DNA of 64,000 nucleotides from an uncultured Rhodospirillales bacterium (GCA_903828515.1 CAIKMD010000007.1:1116001-1180000), one strand, 5' to 3'; positions 1 through 9,722 are shown, counted from the stretch's first letter. The notes: generated by a model not told the origin, from the letters alone. Numbers and translations are program-made.

Positions 1-144
1 AACGACCTTATTGTCGAGAATGAACACGTCGTGGTCGCCTACGGGCGTGACTTCTCGGATGTGACGCCGTTACGCGGCGTGATCCTCGGCGGCGGCAGCC
101 ACGTTCTCAATGTCGGTGTGCAGGTGACGAGCCTGCCGACCTGA
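1..144 (+). CDS. Transglutaminase-like protein, C-terminal fragment
   Basis: Open reading frame entering from the left edge and ending at the TGA at 142-144, so only the last 47 residues are visible. The segment VAYGRDFSDVTPLRGV followed by GGGSH resembles the conserved C-terminal strand region of bacterial transglutaminase-like cysteine-protease-fold proteins, where a GRDYxDVxPxRG stretch precedes the end of the protein. The catalytic Cys-His-Asp region lies outside the window, so activity cannot be judged. It converges tail to tail with the permease gene, whose stop lies 4 bases away. Confidence 0.6.
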   Translation, partial: NDLIVENEHVVVAYGRDFSDVTPLRGVILGGGSHVLNVGVQVTSLPT

Positions 145-148
145 TCGG

Positions 149-1912
149 CTAGAGCAGCCCGCGTCGCCGGACTACCGACCAATAGAGCGCAATGAGCGGG
201 ATCATCAGCGCCATCAGGATTACCGTTAGGGCGGATGCGGCGCCAAAACCGCCCGACAGCCACGCGGTCCACACGGCGACGGGCAGAGTGAGGTTTTCGC
301 GGGTGGTGATGAGCACCGCGAGGGTCAGTTCGCGATAGGTGAGCAGCGCCATCCACAGCCAGGCATAGACCAGGGTCGGCGCCAGGATGGGAATGATCAC
401 GCGCGCCAGCGTGGGGCCCGTGGCGGCACCGCTCATGGTCGCCGCTTCCTCGAGGTCCTTGTGAATTTGGATGAGGGTCGAGTTGATCATGCGTGTCGCA
501 TAGCTCAACCGCGCGATGACGAAGACGATCAGCAAAATCCAGATCGTGCCGTAGGTCGGGACAAGGTGCTCCAGCACGAACAAGGCAAAGAGCAACATCG
601 CGAAACCGAACACGATGTTCGGCACGGCATGAGGCAGGAACGCGATGAAATCGAAAATCGCGCGGCCCGGGATTTTCGAGCGCAACACCACCCAGGAGAA
701 AGCGATCGCGATGATGATGGTCACCGTCGGGGTGAGCAGCATCAGGATCGCGGTGTTCTTGATGCCGAGGAAGGTCAGGTCCCACGAGATATTCTCGAAC
801 TGACGCAACGAGATGGTTTTGAAGGCGGCGAGCGATGGATAGCGGAAATAGGGCAGTAGCGACGCCCAGACGATCACCAGGAGCGGCAACAGCTTGCTCA
901 GGACGAAATAGGCGCCGAGGAAACCCCAGGCCGACCAGACGTGAGGTCCCAATGCGATCATGCGCGGCCGATAGCCTTTGCCGGTGACGACCTGGTAGTG
1001 GTGCACCCGGGCCTGAAGGCGGCTGTACCACCAGATCAGCAATCCGGCGATCGCGATCACTGCGGTCGATAATGCGGCGACCGCGCCATAGCGCGGCAGG
1101 CCCTCGTCGCGCGACAGTTGAAGCAGGAGATAGGTCGAGAAGGTGAATATCTTGTTCGACCAGCCGATGACCGCCGGCACGTCGAACGCGGCGAAGCCGA
1201 TGGTGAACATGTAGATTCCGGCAGCCAGTATGCCGGGCCAGGCGAGCGGCAGCGTGATGCGCCGGATGACATTGGCGAAGCCGGCCCCCGACATCGACGC
1301 GGAATCCTCCAGCGTCGGATCGATCGCGCGCAGGACCGCCGCCGTCATGATGAAGGCGATCGGCGCGAGGCTCAGCCCCTGAACCCATCCCATGCCGACG
1401 ATCGAGGCGATGTTGAACGGCGCTTGCGTCAGCCCGAAGATGTCCATCGTCATTCGGTTGAGGATGCCGATGCGCGGATGCAGCAGCAGCAGCCAGCCCA
1501 TGGCCTCGGCGAAACCGGGGAGCAGCAGGCCGACCGTCATCAGCGTGTAGACGAGCGGTTTTGCCGGAAGGTCGGTCCGCTCGGCGAGCCAGGCGGCGGG
1601 CAGCCCGAACGCGAAGGAGACGATCAGCGAGATGATCGTGAAGCTGAGCGTGTTCACCATCACATGGATGACGAACGGATCGCCGAACACCGCGATGTAA
1701 TGCAGGAACGAATAGGCCGATTCCGGTTCGACCGGCGATAATTCGCGCACGCTCAGCCAGAGGACGACGGCCGGCAGGAGAATGACGACCATGCTCACGC
1801 CGAGCACCAGCGCGAACATGACCCAACCCCAGGCGTCGAGCTGAAACCGGGGCAGTCTCGAGGGTCGGCGCGGGCGCACGCGAGCGAGAGCCGGATGTTC
1901 CTGCGCGGTCAT
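149..1912 (-). CDS. ABC transporter permease, fused two-domain Fe(III)/FbpB type
   Basis: A 587-residue polytopic membrane protein made of two permease halves in one chain, as in FbpB/SfuB and ThiP. Each half carries an EAA loop for ATPase contact: EDSASMSGAG near residues 202-211 and EEAATMSGAA in the second half. The chosen ATG at 1912 lies 25 bases after the stop of the binding-protein gene; a longer upstream reading to 2020 would overlap that gene and has no membrane character. It is the last gene of a minus-strand set (Rieske oxygenase, binding protein, permease). The expected ATPase gene is missing, because the next gene on the left is convergent. Ferric iron or another small anion complex is a family-level guess. 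Confidence 0.85.
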   Translation of the reverse strand: MTAQEHPALARVRPRRPSRLPRFQLDAWGWVMFALVLGVSMVVILLPAVVLWLSVRELSPVEPESAYSFLHYIAVFGDPFVIHVMVNTLSFTIISLIVSFAFGLPAAWLAERTDLPAKPLVYTLMTVGLLLPGFAEAMGWLLLLHPRIGILNRMTMDIFGLTQAPFNIASIVGMGWVQGLSLAPIAFIMTAAVLRAIDPTLEDSASMSGAGFANVIRRITLPLAWPGILAAGIYMFTIGFAAFDVPAVIGWSNKIFTFSTYLLLQLSRDEGLPRYGAVAALSTAVIAIAGLLIWWYSRLQARVHHYQVVTGKGYRPRMIALGPHVWSAWGFLGAYFVLSKLLPLLVIVWASLLPYFRYPSLAAFKTISLRQFENISWDLTFLGIKNTAILMLLTPTVTIIIAIAFSWVVLRSKIPGRAIFDFIAFLPHAVPNIVFGFAMLLFALFVLEHLVPTYGTIWILLIVFVIARLSYATRMINSTLIQIHKDLEEAATMSGAATGPTLARVIIPILAPTLVYAWLWMALLTYRELTLAVLITTRENLTLPVAVWTAWLSGGFGAASALTVILMALMIPLIALYWSVVRRRGLL

Positions 1913-1937
1913 GGGCGCGACGAACTGCCGTCTCGCG

Positions 1938-3026
1938 TTACTTGTTGCCGCTTTCCTGCAGGATCTTGGCGGCCTCGCGCTGCGCCGCGTTGCCGGCATC
2001 GTTGGTCCGCTGCCAGGCAACGTCGCCGCTGACGTATTTGAAGCCGAATTTCTTCTCGAGGGCTTCGAGCTGCGGGCGGAGTTGCGACCCCGGCAGGAGA
2101 TGCAGATCGAGATAGTTCATGCTCCAGGACAGTTCCTGGCCGTCCTTCGACAGCAGATAGGCGATATAGAGCTTCGCTGCGTTGGGATGTGCCGCGTTCT
2201 TGGGCACCGAGCCATAGCCATAGGTTACCAGTGGATTGTCCGGTGTGATCACGTGGGCGATCGGCGCGCCGGCGATCGCGGAGCGGACCATGACGCCGCC
2301 GCTGCAATCGGTGGCGAAAGCGAGGAACTCGCCCGAGGCCAGCCGCTCCGGATCGGTGCACAGCATGAATCCGCCGATCTGCTTGGCGAATTTCCTGACG
2401 AAGGCGATCGTCTTTTCGGGACCCCAGGCTTCCTTGGCCGCCAGTTGTTCGAAGCCCGAGCCGAATGCGGTGGTCGCGACCTTGCCGGCCCATTCCGGTT
2501 TCAGAAAGTCTTCGAGCCTTTCGGGCTTCGAGGGCGACTGCTCGGTGTTGTAGGAAAAGCCGAGTGTGCCGGTATAGAGCTTGACGTATTTGTCGTGCTC
2601 GACGACGGCGTCGGTCATCCGGTCGGGCAGATAGGTGGCCCACGGCGCGGGGTCGAACAGATCGAACTTCTCCAGAACCGAAAGATTGCGCCCGACCGCG
2701 ACGTAGACGTCGGTCGGCGAGGGCAGGTGATTGCGATAGGACACCGCGATGGCGTCGCCCGTCTCGGGATAGGAATTGCTCGGTGCCCAATCGACCACGA
2801 TCTTGGTACCGAAGAGTTTGTTGAGATGCGCTTCGATGATCTTGGAGCCCTTGGGTCCGCCCCAGGAATCGGCAGACCCCATCACGCTGACATGGCCTTC
2901 CTTGTCGGCGGCTTCGGCCAATGCCTTCAGCGCGGGCGTCATCGTTGCCGATTGCGCATGGCTCGCGGCGACCGGAATGGCCGCGACGGCAAGGACGGCC
3001 AAGATTGTGGTCAGGTGTTTGCGCAT
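1938..3026 (-). CDS. Extracellular solute-binding protein, family 1
   Basis: A 362-residue periplasmic binding protein starting MRKHLTTILAVLAVAAIPVA, a clear Sec signal peptide ending near ASHAQS. The mature part has the family 1 pattern seen in Fe(III)/polyamine-type binders (GSADSWGG near the N-terminus, ALAEAADKEG, and a C-terminal YLLSKDGQELSW helix). It should deliver its ligand to the fused permease encoded 25 bases downstream. A Rieske oxygenase gene lies 126 bases upstream on the same strand, so the ligand might be an organic substrate or an iron supply for that enzyme; the sequence does not decide this. Confidence 0.85.
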   Translation of the reverse strand: MRKHLTTILAVLAVAAIPVAASHAQSATMTPALKALAEAADKEGHVSVMGSADSWGGPKGSKIIEAHLNKLFGTKIVVDWAPSNSYPETGDAIAVSYRNHLPSPTDVYVAVGRNLSVLEKFDLFDPAPWATYLPDRMTDAVVEHDKYVKLYTGTLGFSYNTEQSPSKPERLEDFLKPEWAGKVATTAFGSGFEQLAAKEAWGPEKTIAFVRKFAKQIGGFMLCTDPERLASGEFLAFATDCSGGVMVRSAIAGAPIAHVITPDNPLVTYGYGSVPKNAAHPNAAKLYIAYLLSKDGQELSWSMNYLDLHLLPGSQLRPQLEALEKKFGFKYVSGDVAWQRTNDAGNAAQREAAKILQESGNK

Positions 3027-3152
3027 AAGAACCTCCCGGTGACGGCGACTGCCGAGCCCCCGTCATCAATCGATGACGAGGGCCCGTATCCGCCGTTGTT
3101 TTCGTTCGTTGTCCCGGTTATCCGGGATCGTGACGCTGCGCGATGGCGCGGC

Positions 3153-4322
3153 TCAGGAAGCCGCGTCGGCCGGCTCTTTGGTGAAGCCGCCGGCATAGGT
3201 GATGTCGGGGCGGCGCTGTTCCATCAGCGATGCCTGCTGGCGGAACTCGATCGCCTGCAAAGCCGGATCGCGGACGACGCAAAGCGGATCCTTGCCCTCG
3301 GCGATGGCGGCCAGCGATTCGCGCATCATCTTGCGCATCAGGATGATGCCGCCGTCGGATACGCCCAATTGCTCGTTCGGCCGGTCGGCGACGGTGCCCT
3401 GCTGCTCGATCGCCATGCGGTCTTGTTCGCTCTGGTCGAGGCCCCACCAATCGGCATCCGAGTGTTTGTATTCGCCGAGCTTGTCGTGGCGCACCGATAC
3501 GGTGAAGGAACGCTTGTCGGCCGGGATGAAGCGCACGAAATAGAGCAGCGCCGATTCGTCGTCGATCGGCACCCGGTACAAGAGACTGCGGACCAGCGCG
3601 CCGCCCTCGGTGACCGGCGGCACGTTGAACCGGTTTATCGTCGGGAAGGCGTAACACGAGATATGTGCTTCGTCCTCGGTGAACCCGTCGATCATCATCA
3701 CGTTGTCGGCGCCGTAGGGCTGGCGGTCCCAATGATACGCGACCTTGCGCGCGCCATAGGCGGGGAACGAGTGACCGTGCAGCCAGGCGAGATGGCTGAC
3801 GTCGACGATGTTCTCGACGTGATTGAACCAGTTGGCGTTGAAGTTGCGCACCTGAATCGCTTTGGCGCCGTCTTCCATGCGCAGCACGTCGTAGAGCGGC
3901 AGCAGCGGCGCGGGTTGCGGACCCATATAGGCGAAGACTAGGCCGCTGAATTCCTGGACCTGATAGGCCCGCATTTGGATCTTTTCCTTGAAGGTGCTGC
4001 CTTCGGGTTCGGCCGGCTGCGCGAGGCACTTTCCCGCCTTGTCGTAGAGCCAGCCGTGATAGGGGCAGCGCAGATTGTCGCCTTCGACGCGGCCGTAATC
4101 GAGCGCGAGGCTGCGATGCGCACAGCGAAGCTGCATCAAGGCAGGTGCGCCGCTGTCGCCGCGATAGAGCACGAGTTCCTCGCCGAGAACCTTAATGCGT
4201 TGCGGCTTGCTTGTGACTTTCTCGGAGCATCCGACCGGATGCCAATAGCGCCGCAACATCTCGCCCATCGGCGTGCCCGGCCCGACCTTCGTGAACAGTT
4301 CGTTGTCTTCACGGCTCAGCAT
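3153..4322 (-). CDS. Rieske non-heme iron oxygenase, alpha subunit
   Basis: A 389-residue aromatic-ring-hydroxylase-type oxygenase component. The Rieske [2Fe-2S] ligands are visible as C67-x-H69 and C86-x2-H89 (CPYHGW). The mononuclear iron site follows as N171-x2-D174-x2-H177-x4-H182. The start context GTPMGEMLRRYW matches the phthalate-4,5-dioxygenase-like group, which also includes O-demethylases such as LigX. No ferredoxin or reductase gene is adjacent. It precedes the ABC binding protein and permease on the same strand. It may be a hydroxylase or a demethylase. Two paralogues occur at about 42.1 and 50.5 kb. Confidence 0.9.
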   Translation of the reverse strand: MLSREDNELFTKVGPGTPMGEMLRRYWHPVGCSEKVTSKPQRIKVLGEELVLYRGDSGAPALMQLRCAHRSLALDYGRVEGDNLRCPYHGWLYDKAGKCLAQPAEPEGSTFKEKIQMRAYQVQEFSGLVFAYMGPQPAPLLPLYDVLRMEDGAKAIQVRNFNANWFNHVENIVDVSHLAWLHGHSFPAYGARKVAYHWDRQPYGADNVMMIDGFTEDEAHISCYAFPTINRFNVPPVTEGGALVRSLLYRVPIDDESALLYFVRFIPADKRSFTVSVRHDKLGEYKHSDADWWGLDQSEQDRMAIEQQGTVADRPNEQLGVSDGGIILMRKMMRESLAAIAEGKDPLCVVRDPALQAIEFRQQASLMEQRRPDITYAGGFTKEPADAAS

Positions 4323-4427
4323 GTGCGTTCACTCCCTGAAAATCGTTCCGCAAGCGGACTCTATTGATGACGGATGGTATCGCGTTTCCCGCCGCGCCGA
4401 AACAGCGATCGGCAGTGGGCGTGCGAC

Positions 4428-5459
4428 TTAGGGTGCGATAGCCCAGTCGATGGTCTGCCCACCGAGGAATGGTTGCACCCCGGCGGCATCGGTCGCCACT
4501 TGGTTGCGTTTGCGGGTCAGCGTTATGTGCGCCGCGTTGACCGGAAGCCCGTAGAAACGTGGCCCGTTGAGCGAGGCGAAGGCTTCGAGGCGGTCGAGCG
4601 CATTTTCCTGGTCGAACACCTGCGCGTAGATTTCGAGCGCATTCGGTGCCGAGAAAATGCCGGCACAGCCGCAATCCTTTTCCTTGTCGTGGATCGGGTG
4701 CGGCGCGCTATCCGTGCCGAGGAAGAACTTTGAATCCCCCGACACGGCGGCATGGCGCAGCGCGAGGCGATGCACTTCACGCTTGGCGATCGGCAGGCAA
4801 TACATATGCGGACGCAGGCCGCCCTGAAACAGCGCGTTGCGATTGATGACGAGATGATGAGCCGTGATCGTCGCCGCCAGATTGGGACCGGATGCCCGCA
4901 CGAAATCCGCGGCGTCCTTGGTGGTGATGTGCTCGAGCACGATCTTGAGGCCCGCGCGCGCCTGCATCAGCGGTTTCAGAACGCGCTCGATGAACACGGC
5001 CTCGCGGTCGAAGACGTCGACCGCGGGATCGGTCACCTCGCCATGGATCAGCAGTGGCATGCCGATTTTTTCCATGCGCTCGAACACGCCGCGCAGTCGG
5101 GCGAGGTCGGTCACGCCGGCGGCGGAATTGGTCGTGGCGTTGGCCGGATAAAGTTTCGCGGCGGCAAACACGCCGGCGCGGAAGCCGCGTTCGATCTCGT
5201 CGGCATCGGCACTGTCGGTGAGATAGCAGGTCATCAGCGGCGTGAAGCCGGCATCCGGCGGCGTCGCGGCGATGATGCGCGCGCGATAAGCCTCGGCGGC
5301 GGCGACCGTCGTGACCGGCGGCGTGAGGTTCGGCATGACGATGGCGCGGCCGAAAACGCGCGCCGTGTAGGGCGTCACGTTCGCCAGCATCGCGCCGTCG
5401 CGCAGATGCACATGCCAATCGTCGGGACGCCGGAGGGTGAGGGTGTCGGTGCTTGCCAT
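4428..5459 (-). CDS. pyrC: Dihydroorotase, class II
   Basis: A 343-residue enzyme converting carbamoyl-aspartate to dihydroorotate in pyrimidine synthesis; a zinc amidohydrolase of the cytoplasm. The HVH metal motif is at residues 16-18 inside [10 protein letters not shown], and the carbamylated bridging lysine is K102 in [10 protein letters not shown], as in the E. coli enzyme. Length and motifs match class II homodimeric PyrC. The gene is transcribed away from the acuI-like gene with a 62-base divergent gap. It is a core gene with no sign of transfer. Confidence 0.96.
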   Translation of the reverse strand: MASTDTLTLRRPDDWHVHLRDGAMLANVTPYTARVFGRAIVMPNLTPPVTTVAAAEAYRARIIAATPPDAGFTPLMTCYLTDSADADEIERGFRAGVFAAAKLYPANATTNSAAGVTDLARLRGVFERMEKIGMPLLIHGEVTDPAVDVFDREAVFIERVLKPLMQARAGLKIVLEHITTKDAADFVRASGPNLAATITAHHLVINRNALFQGGLRPHMYCLPIAKREVHRLALRHAAVSGDSKFFLGTDSAPHPIHDKEKDCGCAGIFSAPNALEIYAQVFDQENALDRLEAFASLNGPRFYGLPVNAAHITLTRKRNQVATDAAGVQPFLGGQTIDWAIAP

Positions 5460-5521
5460 CGCGTTGTCGGATATTATAGCCGGAGCCCCGCGAAAATCCC
5501 GCAGGGCCAGGAGAGTGAGGC

Positions 5522-6517
5522 ATGAGCGATTTCAGGGCCCTGGTGCTCGACGAGGCCGACGGAAAAGTCACTTCGCGGATTGCCATGCTGCCGGAAAGCG
5601 CATTGCCGCCGGGCGAGGTCACAGTCGACGTCGCCTATTCGACCCTCAATTACAAAGACGGCATGATCCTCAACGGGATCGGGCGTCTGGTGCGCAAATA
5701 CCCGCACGTGCCGGGCGTCGATTTCGCCGGCATCGTAGCGCAGTCGGATTCGGCCCTGTTCAAGCCCGGCGATGCGGTGGTGCTGACCGGCTGGCGCGTC
5801 GGCGAGACGCAATGGGGCGGCTATGGCGCCAAGGCCCGGGTCAAGGCGTCGCAGCTCGTGAAATTGCCGCCGGGGCTTTCGGCCAAACAGGCGATGGCGG
5901 TCGGCACTGCGGGGTTTTGCGCGATCCTGGCCGTGATGGCGCTGGAAGAGCACGGGCTGAAGCCGGGGGCGGGTGAGGTGCTGGTGACCGGCGCCACCGG
6001 CGGCGTCGGCAGCATCGCCACCGCCGTCTTGGCGTCGCTCGGGTACGACGTCGCGGCCTCGACCGGACGCGCCGAATTGGGCGATTACCTGCGCAGTCTC
6101 GGCGCCAGGACGATCGTCGGTCGCGCCGAACTCGCCAAGGCGCCGACACGGCCCCTGGATGCCGAGCGTTGGGCTGGGGCCGTCGACGCGGTCGGCGGGC
6201 TCACCCTGGCCACCGTCCTGACCCAACTCCGCTACGGCGGGTCGGTCGCGTCCTGCGGCTTGGCGGGTGGCAGCGACCTGCCGACCACGGTCATTCCTTT
6301 CCTGTTGCGGGGTGCCAACCTGCTGGGGATCGATTCCGTGATGTGCCCGGTCGAGCGACGGGTAACCGCCTGGGGGCGGCTCGCCCGCGATCTGCCCTTG
6401 GCGAAGCTCGACGCGATGACGGAAACCGTCCCTCTGACCGCCCTGCCGGCGCTCGCCACGCGCATCCTGGCCGGCGACATTCGCGGCCGGGTGGTGGTCG
6501 ATTTAAACGAATCCTAA
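5522..6517 (+). CDS. acuI: Acrylyl-CoA reductase-like MDR-family quinone oxidoreductase
   Basis: A 331-residue medium-chain dehydrogenase/reductase without the structural zinc site. It has the YhdH/AcuI signature order: an N-terminal FRALVLDE strand, [19 protein letters not shown], and the NADPH-binding loop [12 protein letters not shown]. AcuI uses NADPH to reduce acryloyl-CoA to propionyl-CoA, for example during DMSP or 3-hydroxypropionate metabolism. ATG at 5522 follows GAGAGTGAGGC. It is divergent from pyrC. No DMSP genes are near, so a general electrophile-detoxifying or quinone reductase role is equally possible. Confidence 0.85.
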   Translation: MSDFRALVLDEADGKVTSRIAMLPESALPPGEVTVDVAYSTLNYKDGMILNGIGRLVRKYPHVPGVDFAGIVAQSDSALFKPGDAVVLTGWRVGETQWGGYGAKARVKASQLVKLPPGLSAKQAMAVGTAGFCAILAVMALEEHGLKPGAGEVLVTGATGGVGSIATAVLASLGYDVAASTGRAELGDYLRSLGARTIVGRAELAKAPTRPLDAERWAGAVDAVGGLTLATVLTQLRYGGSVASCGLAGGSDLPTTVIPFLLRGANLLGIDSVMCPVERRVTAWGRLARDLPLAKLDAMTETVPLTALPALATRILAGDIRGRVVVDLNES

Positions 6518-6632
6518 TTTTTATTGAGGATTCACAGATAGATATGGACAAGTCCTGACCTTTAACCTAGCGTTGATCGGGGTAGTGCTTTAATCGCCTG
6601 AAGAGATTCGCTCTTCGCGGATGGAGGCACTC

Positions 6633-7451
6633 GTGACCAATACTATGGATAGCTTCGGTCGACGCGGATTCCTCAAGGGCTTGAGTGCGGGCGCGGCGGC
6701 AGCCGGCTTGGCGCCGTTCCATTCTGCATGGGCCGTCGAAGCCCGCCTGCCGACTCCAGCGACAAAACTGCGCACGATCGTGGTCGACGCGGGCCACGGT
6801 GGGGTCGATCCGGGCTGTATCGGCCGGACCGGTACCTATGAAAAGGACATCGTGCTGTCGACCGCGCAGATGCTGGCGCGCCAGCTCGATGCCGGCCGGC
6901 GTTTCAAGATTTTCATGAGCCGCAACGACGACACGTTCGTGCCGTTGACCGAACGCGTCCAGCGCGCCCGCGCCCATGGCGCCGACCTGTTCGTCTCGAT
7001 CCACGCTGATGCCTTGCCCGAGGCCAGCATGCGCGGGGCCTCGGTGTTCACCCTGTCGGAGAAAGCCTCGGACCGCGAGGCCGCGCTGGTCGCCGATCGC
7101 GAGAACAAATCCGACCAGATCGCGGGCATCAATTTCGGGACCCAGGATCCCGTGGTGAACGACATTCTGTTCGATCTGGCCCGGCGCCAGACCAACAATC
7201 TCTCGATCCAGCTCGCCCAGCAACTGGTCGCGGAATTGGGCCAGCAGCGGGTGCCGCTCCTGCGCAATACCCATCGCTCGGCCGCTTTCGCGGTCCTCAA
7301 GGCGCCCGACGTGCCGTCGGCGCTGGTCGAGATCGGCTGTCTTTCCAATCGGGACGAGGAGCGGGCGCTGCGCCAGGTCTCCTATCGTCAAAGCGTCGTC
7401 GCGGCGCTGTCCCGCTCGGTGAATGACTATTTCGACCAGAGTGGCACCTGA
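6633..7451 (+). CDS. amiC: N-acetylmuramoyl-L-alanine amidase, Amidase_3, Tat-exported
   Basis: A 272-residue zinc amidase that cuts the amide bond between N-acetylmuramic acid and the stem peptide in peptidoglycan. Zinc and catalytic elements are visible: VVDAGHGG, the glutamate in GTYEKDI, and VSIHADA. The N-terminus carries a twin-arginine signal, GRRGFLKG, followed by a small hydrophobic stretch ending at AWA. I prefer the GTG at 6633 because GGAGG at 6623-6627 sits 5 bases upstream; the in-frame ATG at 6621 overlaps that ribosome site. Tat export of cell-division amidases is known in proteobacteria. The AMIN domain found in some AmiC proteins is absent. Confidence 0.92.
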   Translation: MTNTMDSFGRRGFLKGLSAGAAAAGLAPFHSAWAVEARLPTPATKLRTIVVDAGHGGVDPGCIGRTGTYEKDIVLSTAQMLARQLDAGRRFKIFMSRNDDTFVPLTERVQRARAHGADLFVSIHADALPEASMRGASVFTLSEKASDREAALVADRENKSDQIAGINFGTQDPVVNDILFDLARRQTNNLSIQLAQQLVAELGQQRVPLLRNTHRSAAFAVLKAPDVPSALVEIGCLSNRDEERALRQVSYRQSVVAALSRSVNDYFDQSGT

Positions 7452-7453
7452 TC

Positions 7454-7470
7454 GCCTCGCGGGGCGAGGC
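7454..7470 (+). terminator. Hairpin after the amidase gene
   Basis: A perfect 7-bp stem GCCTCGC/GCGAGGC with a GGG loop begins 2 bases after the amiC stop codon. The following bases are only moderately T-rich (CATCTTAACAATTTG), so it is a weak intrinsic terminator or an mRNA 3'-end stabiliser. Confidence 0.4.
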
Positions 7471-7616
7471 CATCTTAACAATTTGTTTACAATTGGAGCC
7501 TTATAACGGGAGCGCAGTGCGAGGGCTCACGCTCTCGATTCCGCTGCAAGTCCTTCGGGCTTTTCCTCCCTGAACTTGGGCCGCGCCTTGTGTGCAGCCC
7601 CTTTTCATTTGGGGCC

Positions 7617-8372
7617 CTATTTCCCGCGTGCCGCCGCCGGTGGCGGTCCCAATCGTTCGGCGACGCTGGCGCGCCGCGCCCAATATTCCCATGCCCGCCA
7701 CATCTCGGCCGTATCCGGATTGAACAGGTCGGTCCGCGCGGCGACTTCGCCGGGATAAAGCGGCATCGGGGTGCCGAGGCGCAGCGCCGTGGTGTGCACG
7801 CGTGCGTTCTTCGGCGCATAGACGCCGATCCGCACCGCATCCATCAGCGAACGCCCCGCCGCCGCAAAACCATGACCGCGCATCAGGGCGACGCGATTGG
7901 CGCCGAGCGTCTTTGCGAGGTCGCGGCCCTGTTCCATGTTGCAGACCAGGAGGTTGGTCTCGCGGCCGAATTTCTCGGCGATGTCCCAGATCGGCACCTC
8001 GTTGCCGATGACGCTGCCGGAATGAATGACCGGCGGCATCTTGGCGTGGGTGATGCCGTAGGGCAGCGTGTCCTCGGCGTGGCTGTGGACGACCGACATG
8101 ACGTCGGGCCGTGCCTCGTAGATCGCGCCGTGGATGAAGCGTTCGAGATAGGGCGGGCGGTTGTCGTCGCCGACCTTCTTGCCGTCGAGGGTGAATTCGA
8201 GAATGTCGGTTTCGTCGATCAACTCGGGGCTGCGCGACCAGGACAGGAAATAGCGTCCGGGGTCCTTCGGGTGCCGCATGCTGACATGGCCGTAGGCATC
8301 GACCACGTCCTCGCGCGCGAGGATGCGGTTGGCGATGACGAGATCGCGATAAACCTGTTCGAGTTCGCTCAT
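7617..8372 (-). CDS. Class II aldolase/adducin family protein
   Basis: A 251-residue protein of the fuculose-phosphate-aldolase/adducin fold. The metal-binding histidines appear in VVHSHAEDT and in RGHGFAAAG; the conserved substrate loop appears as YGHVSMRHP. Family members cleave or epimerise sugar phosphates or act on 2-oxo acids; some are non-phosphorylated-substrate aldolases or decarboxylases. The gene lies 2 bases downstream of a DUF3500 gene and is almost certainly translated with it. The substrate is unknown. A short hairpin (GCCCC, 9-base loop, GGGGC) follows the stop codon at about 7595-7613 without a U-tract. Confidence 0.88.
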   Translation of the reverse strand: MSELEQVYRDLVIANRILAREDVVDAYGHVSMRHPKDPGRYFLSWSRSPELIDETDILEFTLDGKKVGDDNRPPYLERFIHGAIYEARPDVMSVVHSHAEDTLPYGITHAKMPPVIHSGSVIGNEVPIWDIAEKFGRETNLLVCNMEQGRDLAKTLGANRVALMRGHGFAAAGRSLMDAVRIGVYAPKNARVHTTALRLGTPMPLYPGEVAARTDLFNPDTAEMWRAWEYWARRASVAERLGPPPAAARGK

Positions 8373-8374
8373 GA

Positions 8375-9586
8375 TTACACCTCGCCCTGACGATGCGGCG
8401 AATCCGGCCGCGAATGATCGAATTGCTCGTAATGCTGACGCAACAGGTCTTTGCCGTAATCGTTGCCGTTCGGCGTCCGTACCAGCGTATGCGTGTGGTT
8501 GCGCGTCGGGAAATCATTGTCGAGCGCGATGCCGATCTGATGATCGAACTCGATCAGCACGACCGGATTATGGACGCGGTAATAGAACGGATTGACCTCG
8601 TCGCATTGGCCGATCCAGGCAAAGCGCGTTTGTTCGATGTGGGTTTTGACCTCGGACAGCTTGATCTCGGCGTGTCCGGGGCGGATGCGCCCGACATAGA
8701 GCGCGATCAGGTCCATCAGCCGGTCGCGCTGCGCGCCGTTCATCTCGGCATAGGCGAGGCCCTGTTCCGGCAGCACGGCGTTGTCCTGGCCGGCTGTGGT
8801 GAAGACGTCGAAAGGCAACTTCTCGCCGATGGTCGCCTTTTGCCGCTGTTCGGCGGAGAACGACGACATCAGGCCGTAACCTTTTTCTTCCTCGGCCTTG
8901 AAGACGCGCGTGCCTTTGTATTTACCGAACTTCGCCTCGACCGGCTCCGAGCCCATGAAATTGGGCGTCATCACCATCTGGTCGCCCATGACGAAGCAAT
9001 TGATGATGAGATGATGGCCGTCGATCTGCCAACCCCAGGGCTCGGTCGCCGACGGCGTGCCCATGATGCTCATCCAGTAATACCACTCGCCGTATTCGGC
9101 GGGTTTGTTGGTGATTTCGTTGATGTGCTCGTTGAGCTTCATCACGTCGCGCGCGACGGTGAACCCGGCGGCGCTCATGCTGGCGCGCACGATGTCGAGG
9201 GTGCGCTCGCGTTGCTCGCCGGTGAGGTTCTCCAAAAGGCACCCGTGCCGCATGATGAACGGGTGCATGTTGTGCCAGTTGCGCCACGGGCCGCTCTCGA
9301 GGTCGAACATCGCACCGCTGCGCTGCTCGGGGCTGAGGCAGGCGAGAAACGCGTTGGCGGCATCGACCACGGGTTGCAGCGACAGGCCGGTTTTGGCGAC
9401 CGGAAAGAGGCCGGGAATGATCTCGCCGTTGGTGGTGACGCCCTTGAAGGGCTTGGCGATCTCGGCCTTGCCGCGATCGACGATGGCGGCCAGCGGGCCG
9501 GACAGGGTGAACGGGGTCAGCGCCGTGCCGCCGCGACGTTCGCGCGGCCGGAATACGTGGGGTTCGTTTGCGGGTTCGTTAGCCAC
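8375..9586 (-). CDS. DUF3500 family protein
   Basis: A 403-residue protein of uncharacterised family DUF3500. Recognisable stretches are FKGVTTNGEIIPGLF, RHGCLLENLTG, a WYYWMSIMGTPS run, GWQIDGHHL and RNHTHTLVRT. I chose the GTG at 9586 because GGGAGG lies 9 bases upstream; the ATG at 9631 has no such site. There is no signal peptide and no membrane segment. Several histidines (GHH, NHTH) could bind metal, but no catalytic activity is established for the family to my knowledge. It is translationally linked to the class II aldolase gene (2-base gap), suggesting a shared substrate. Confidence 0.85.
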   Translation of the reverse strand: MANEPANEPHVFRPRERRGGTALTPFTLSGPLAAIVDRGKAEIAKPFKGVTTNGEIIPGLFPVAKTGLSLQPVVDAANAFLACLSPEQRSGAMFDLESGPWRNWHNMHPFIMRHGCLLENLTGEQRERTLDIVRASMSAAGFTVARDVMKLNEHINEITNKPAEYGEWYYWMSIMGTPSATEPWGWQIDGHHLIINCFVMGDQMVMTPNFMGSEPVEAKFGKYKGTRVFKAEEEKGYGLMSSFSAEQRQKATIGEKLPFDVFTTAGQDNAVLPEQGLAYAEMNGAQRDRLMDLIALYVGRIRPGHAEIKLSEVKTHIEQTRFAWIGQCDEVNPFYYRVHNPVVLIEFDHQIGIALDNDFPTRNHTHTLVRTPNGNDYGKDLLRQHYEQFDHSRPDSPHRQGEV

Positions 9587-9722
9587 GGTTGCGTCCCTCC
9601 CGGAAGTCTTCTGTGGGGCGGAAATTAGCATGGGCCAACGGCGCTGTCTCCCGGTGGCGGACCATGGGCAGAAGCCCCATTTAGGAGTAGAATGCCGATC
9701 TGAGACAAAAGGAAATCAAGCG

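Noticed and set aside
1911-3941. A 676-codon plus-strand open frame
   Set aside because: It is antisense to the binding-protein and Rieske genes, which have clear family motifs; the frame is a by-product of high GC codon bias and shows no domain.
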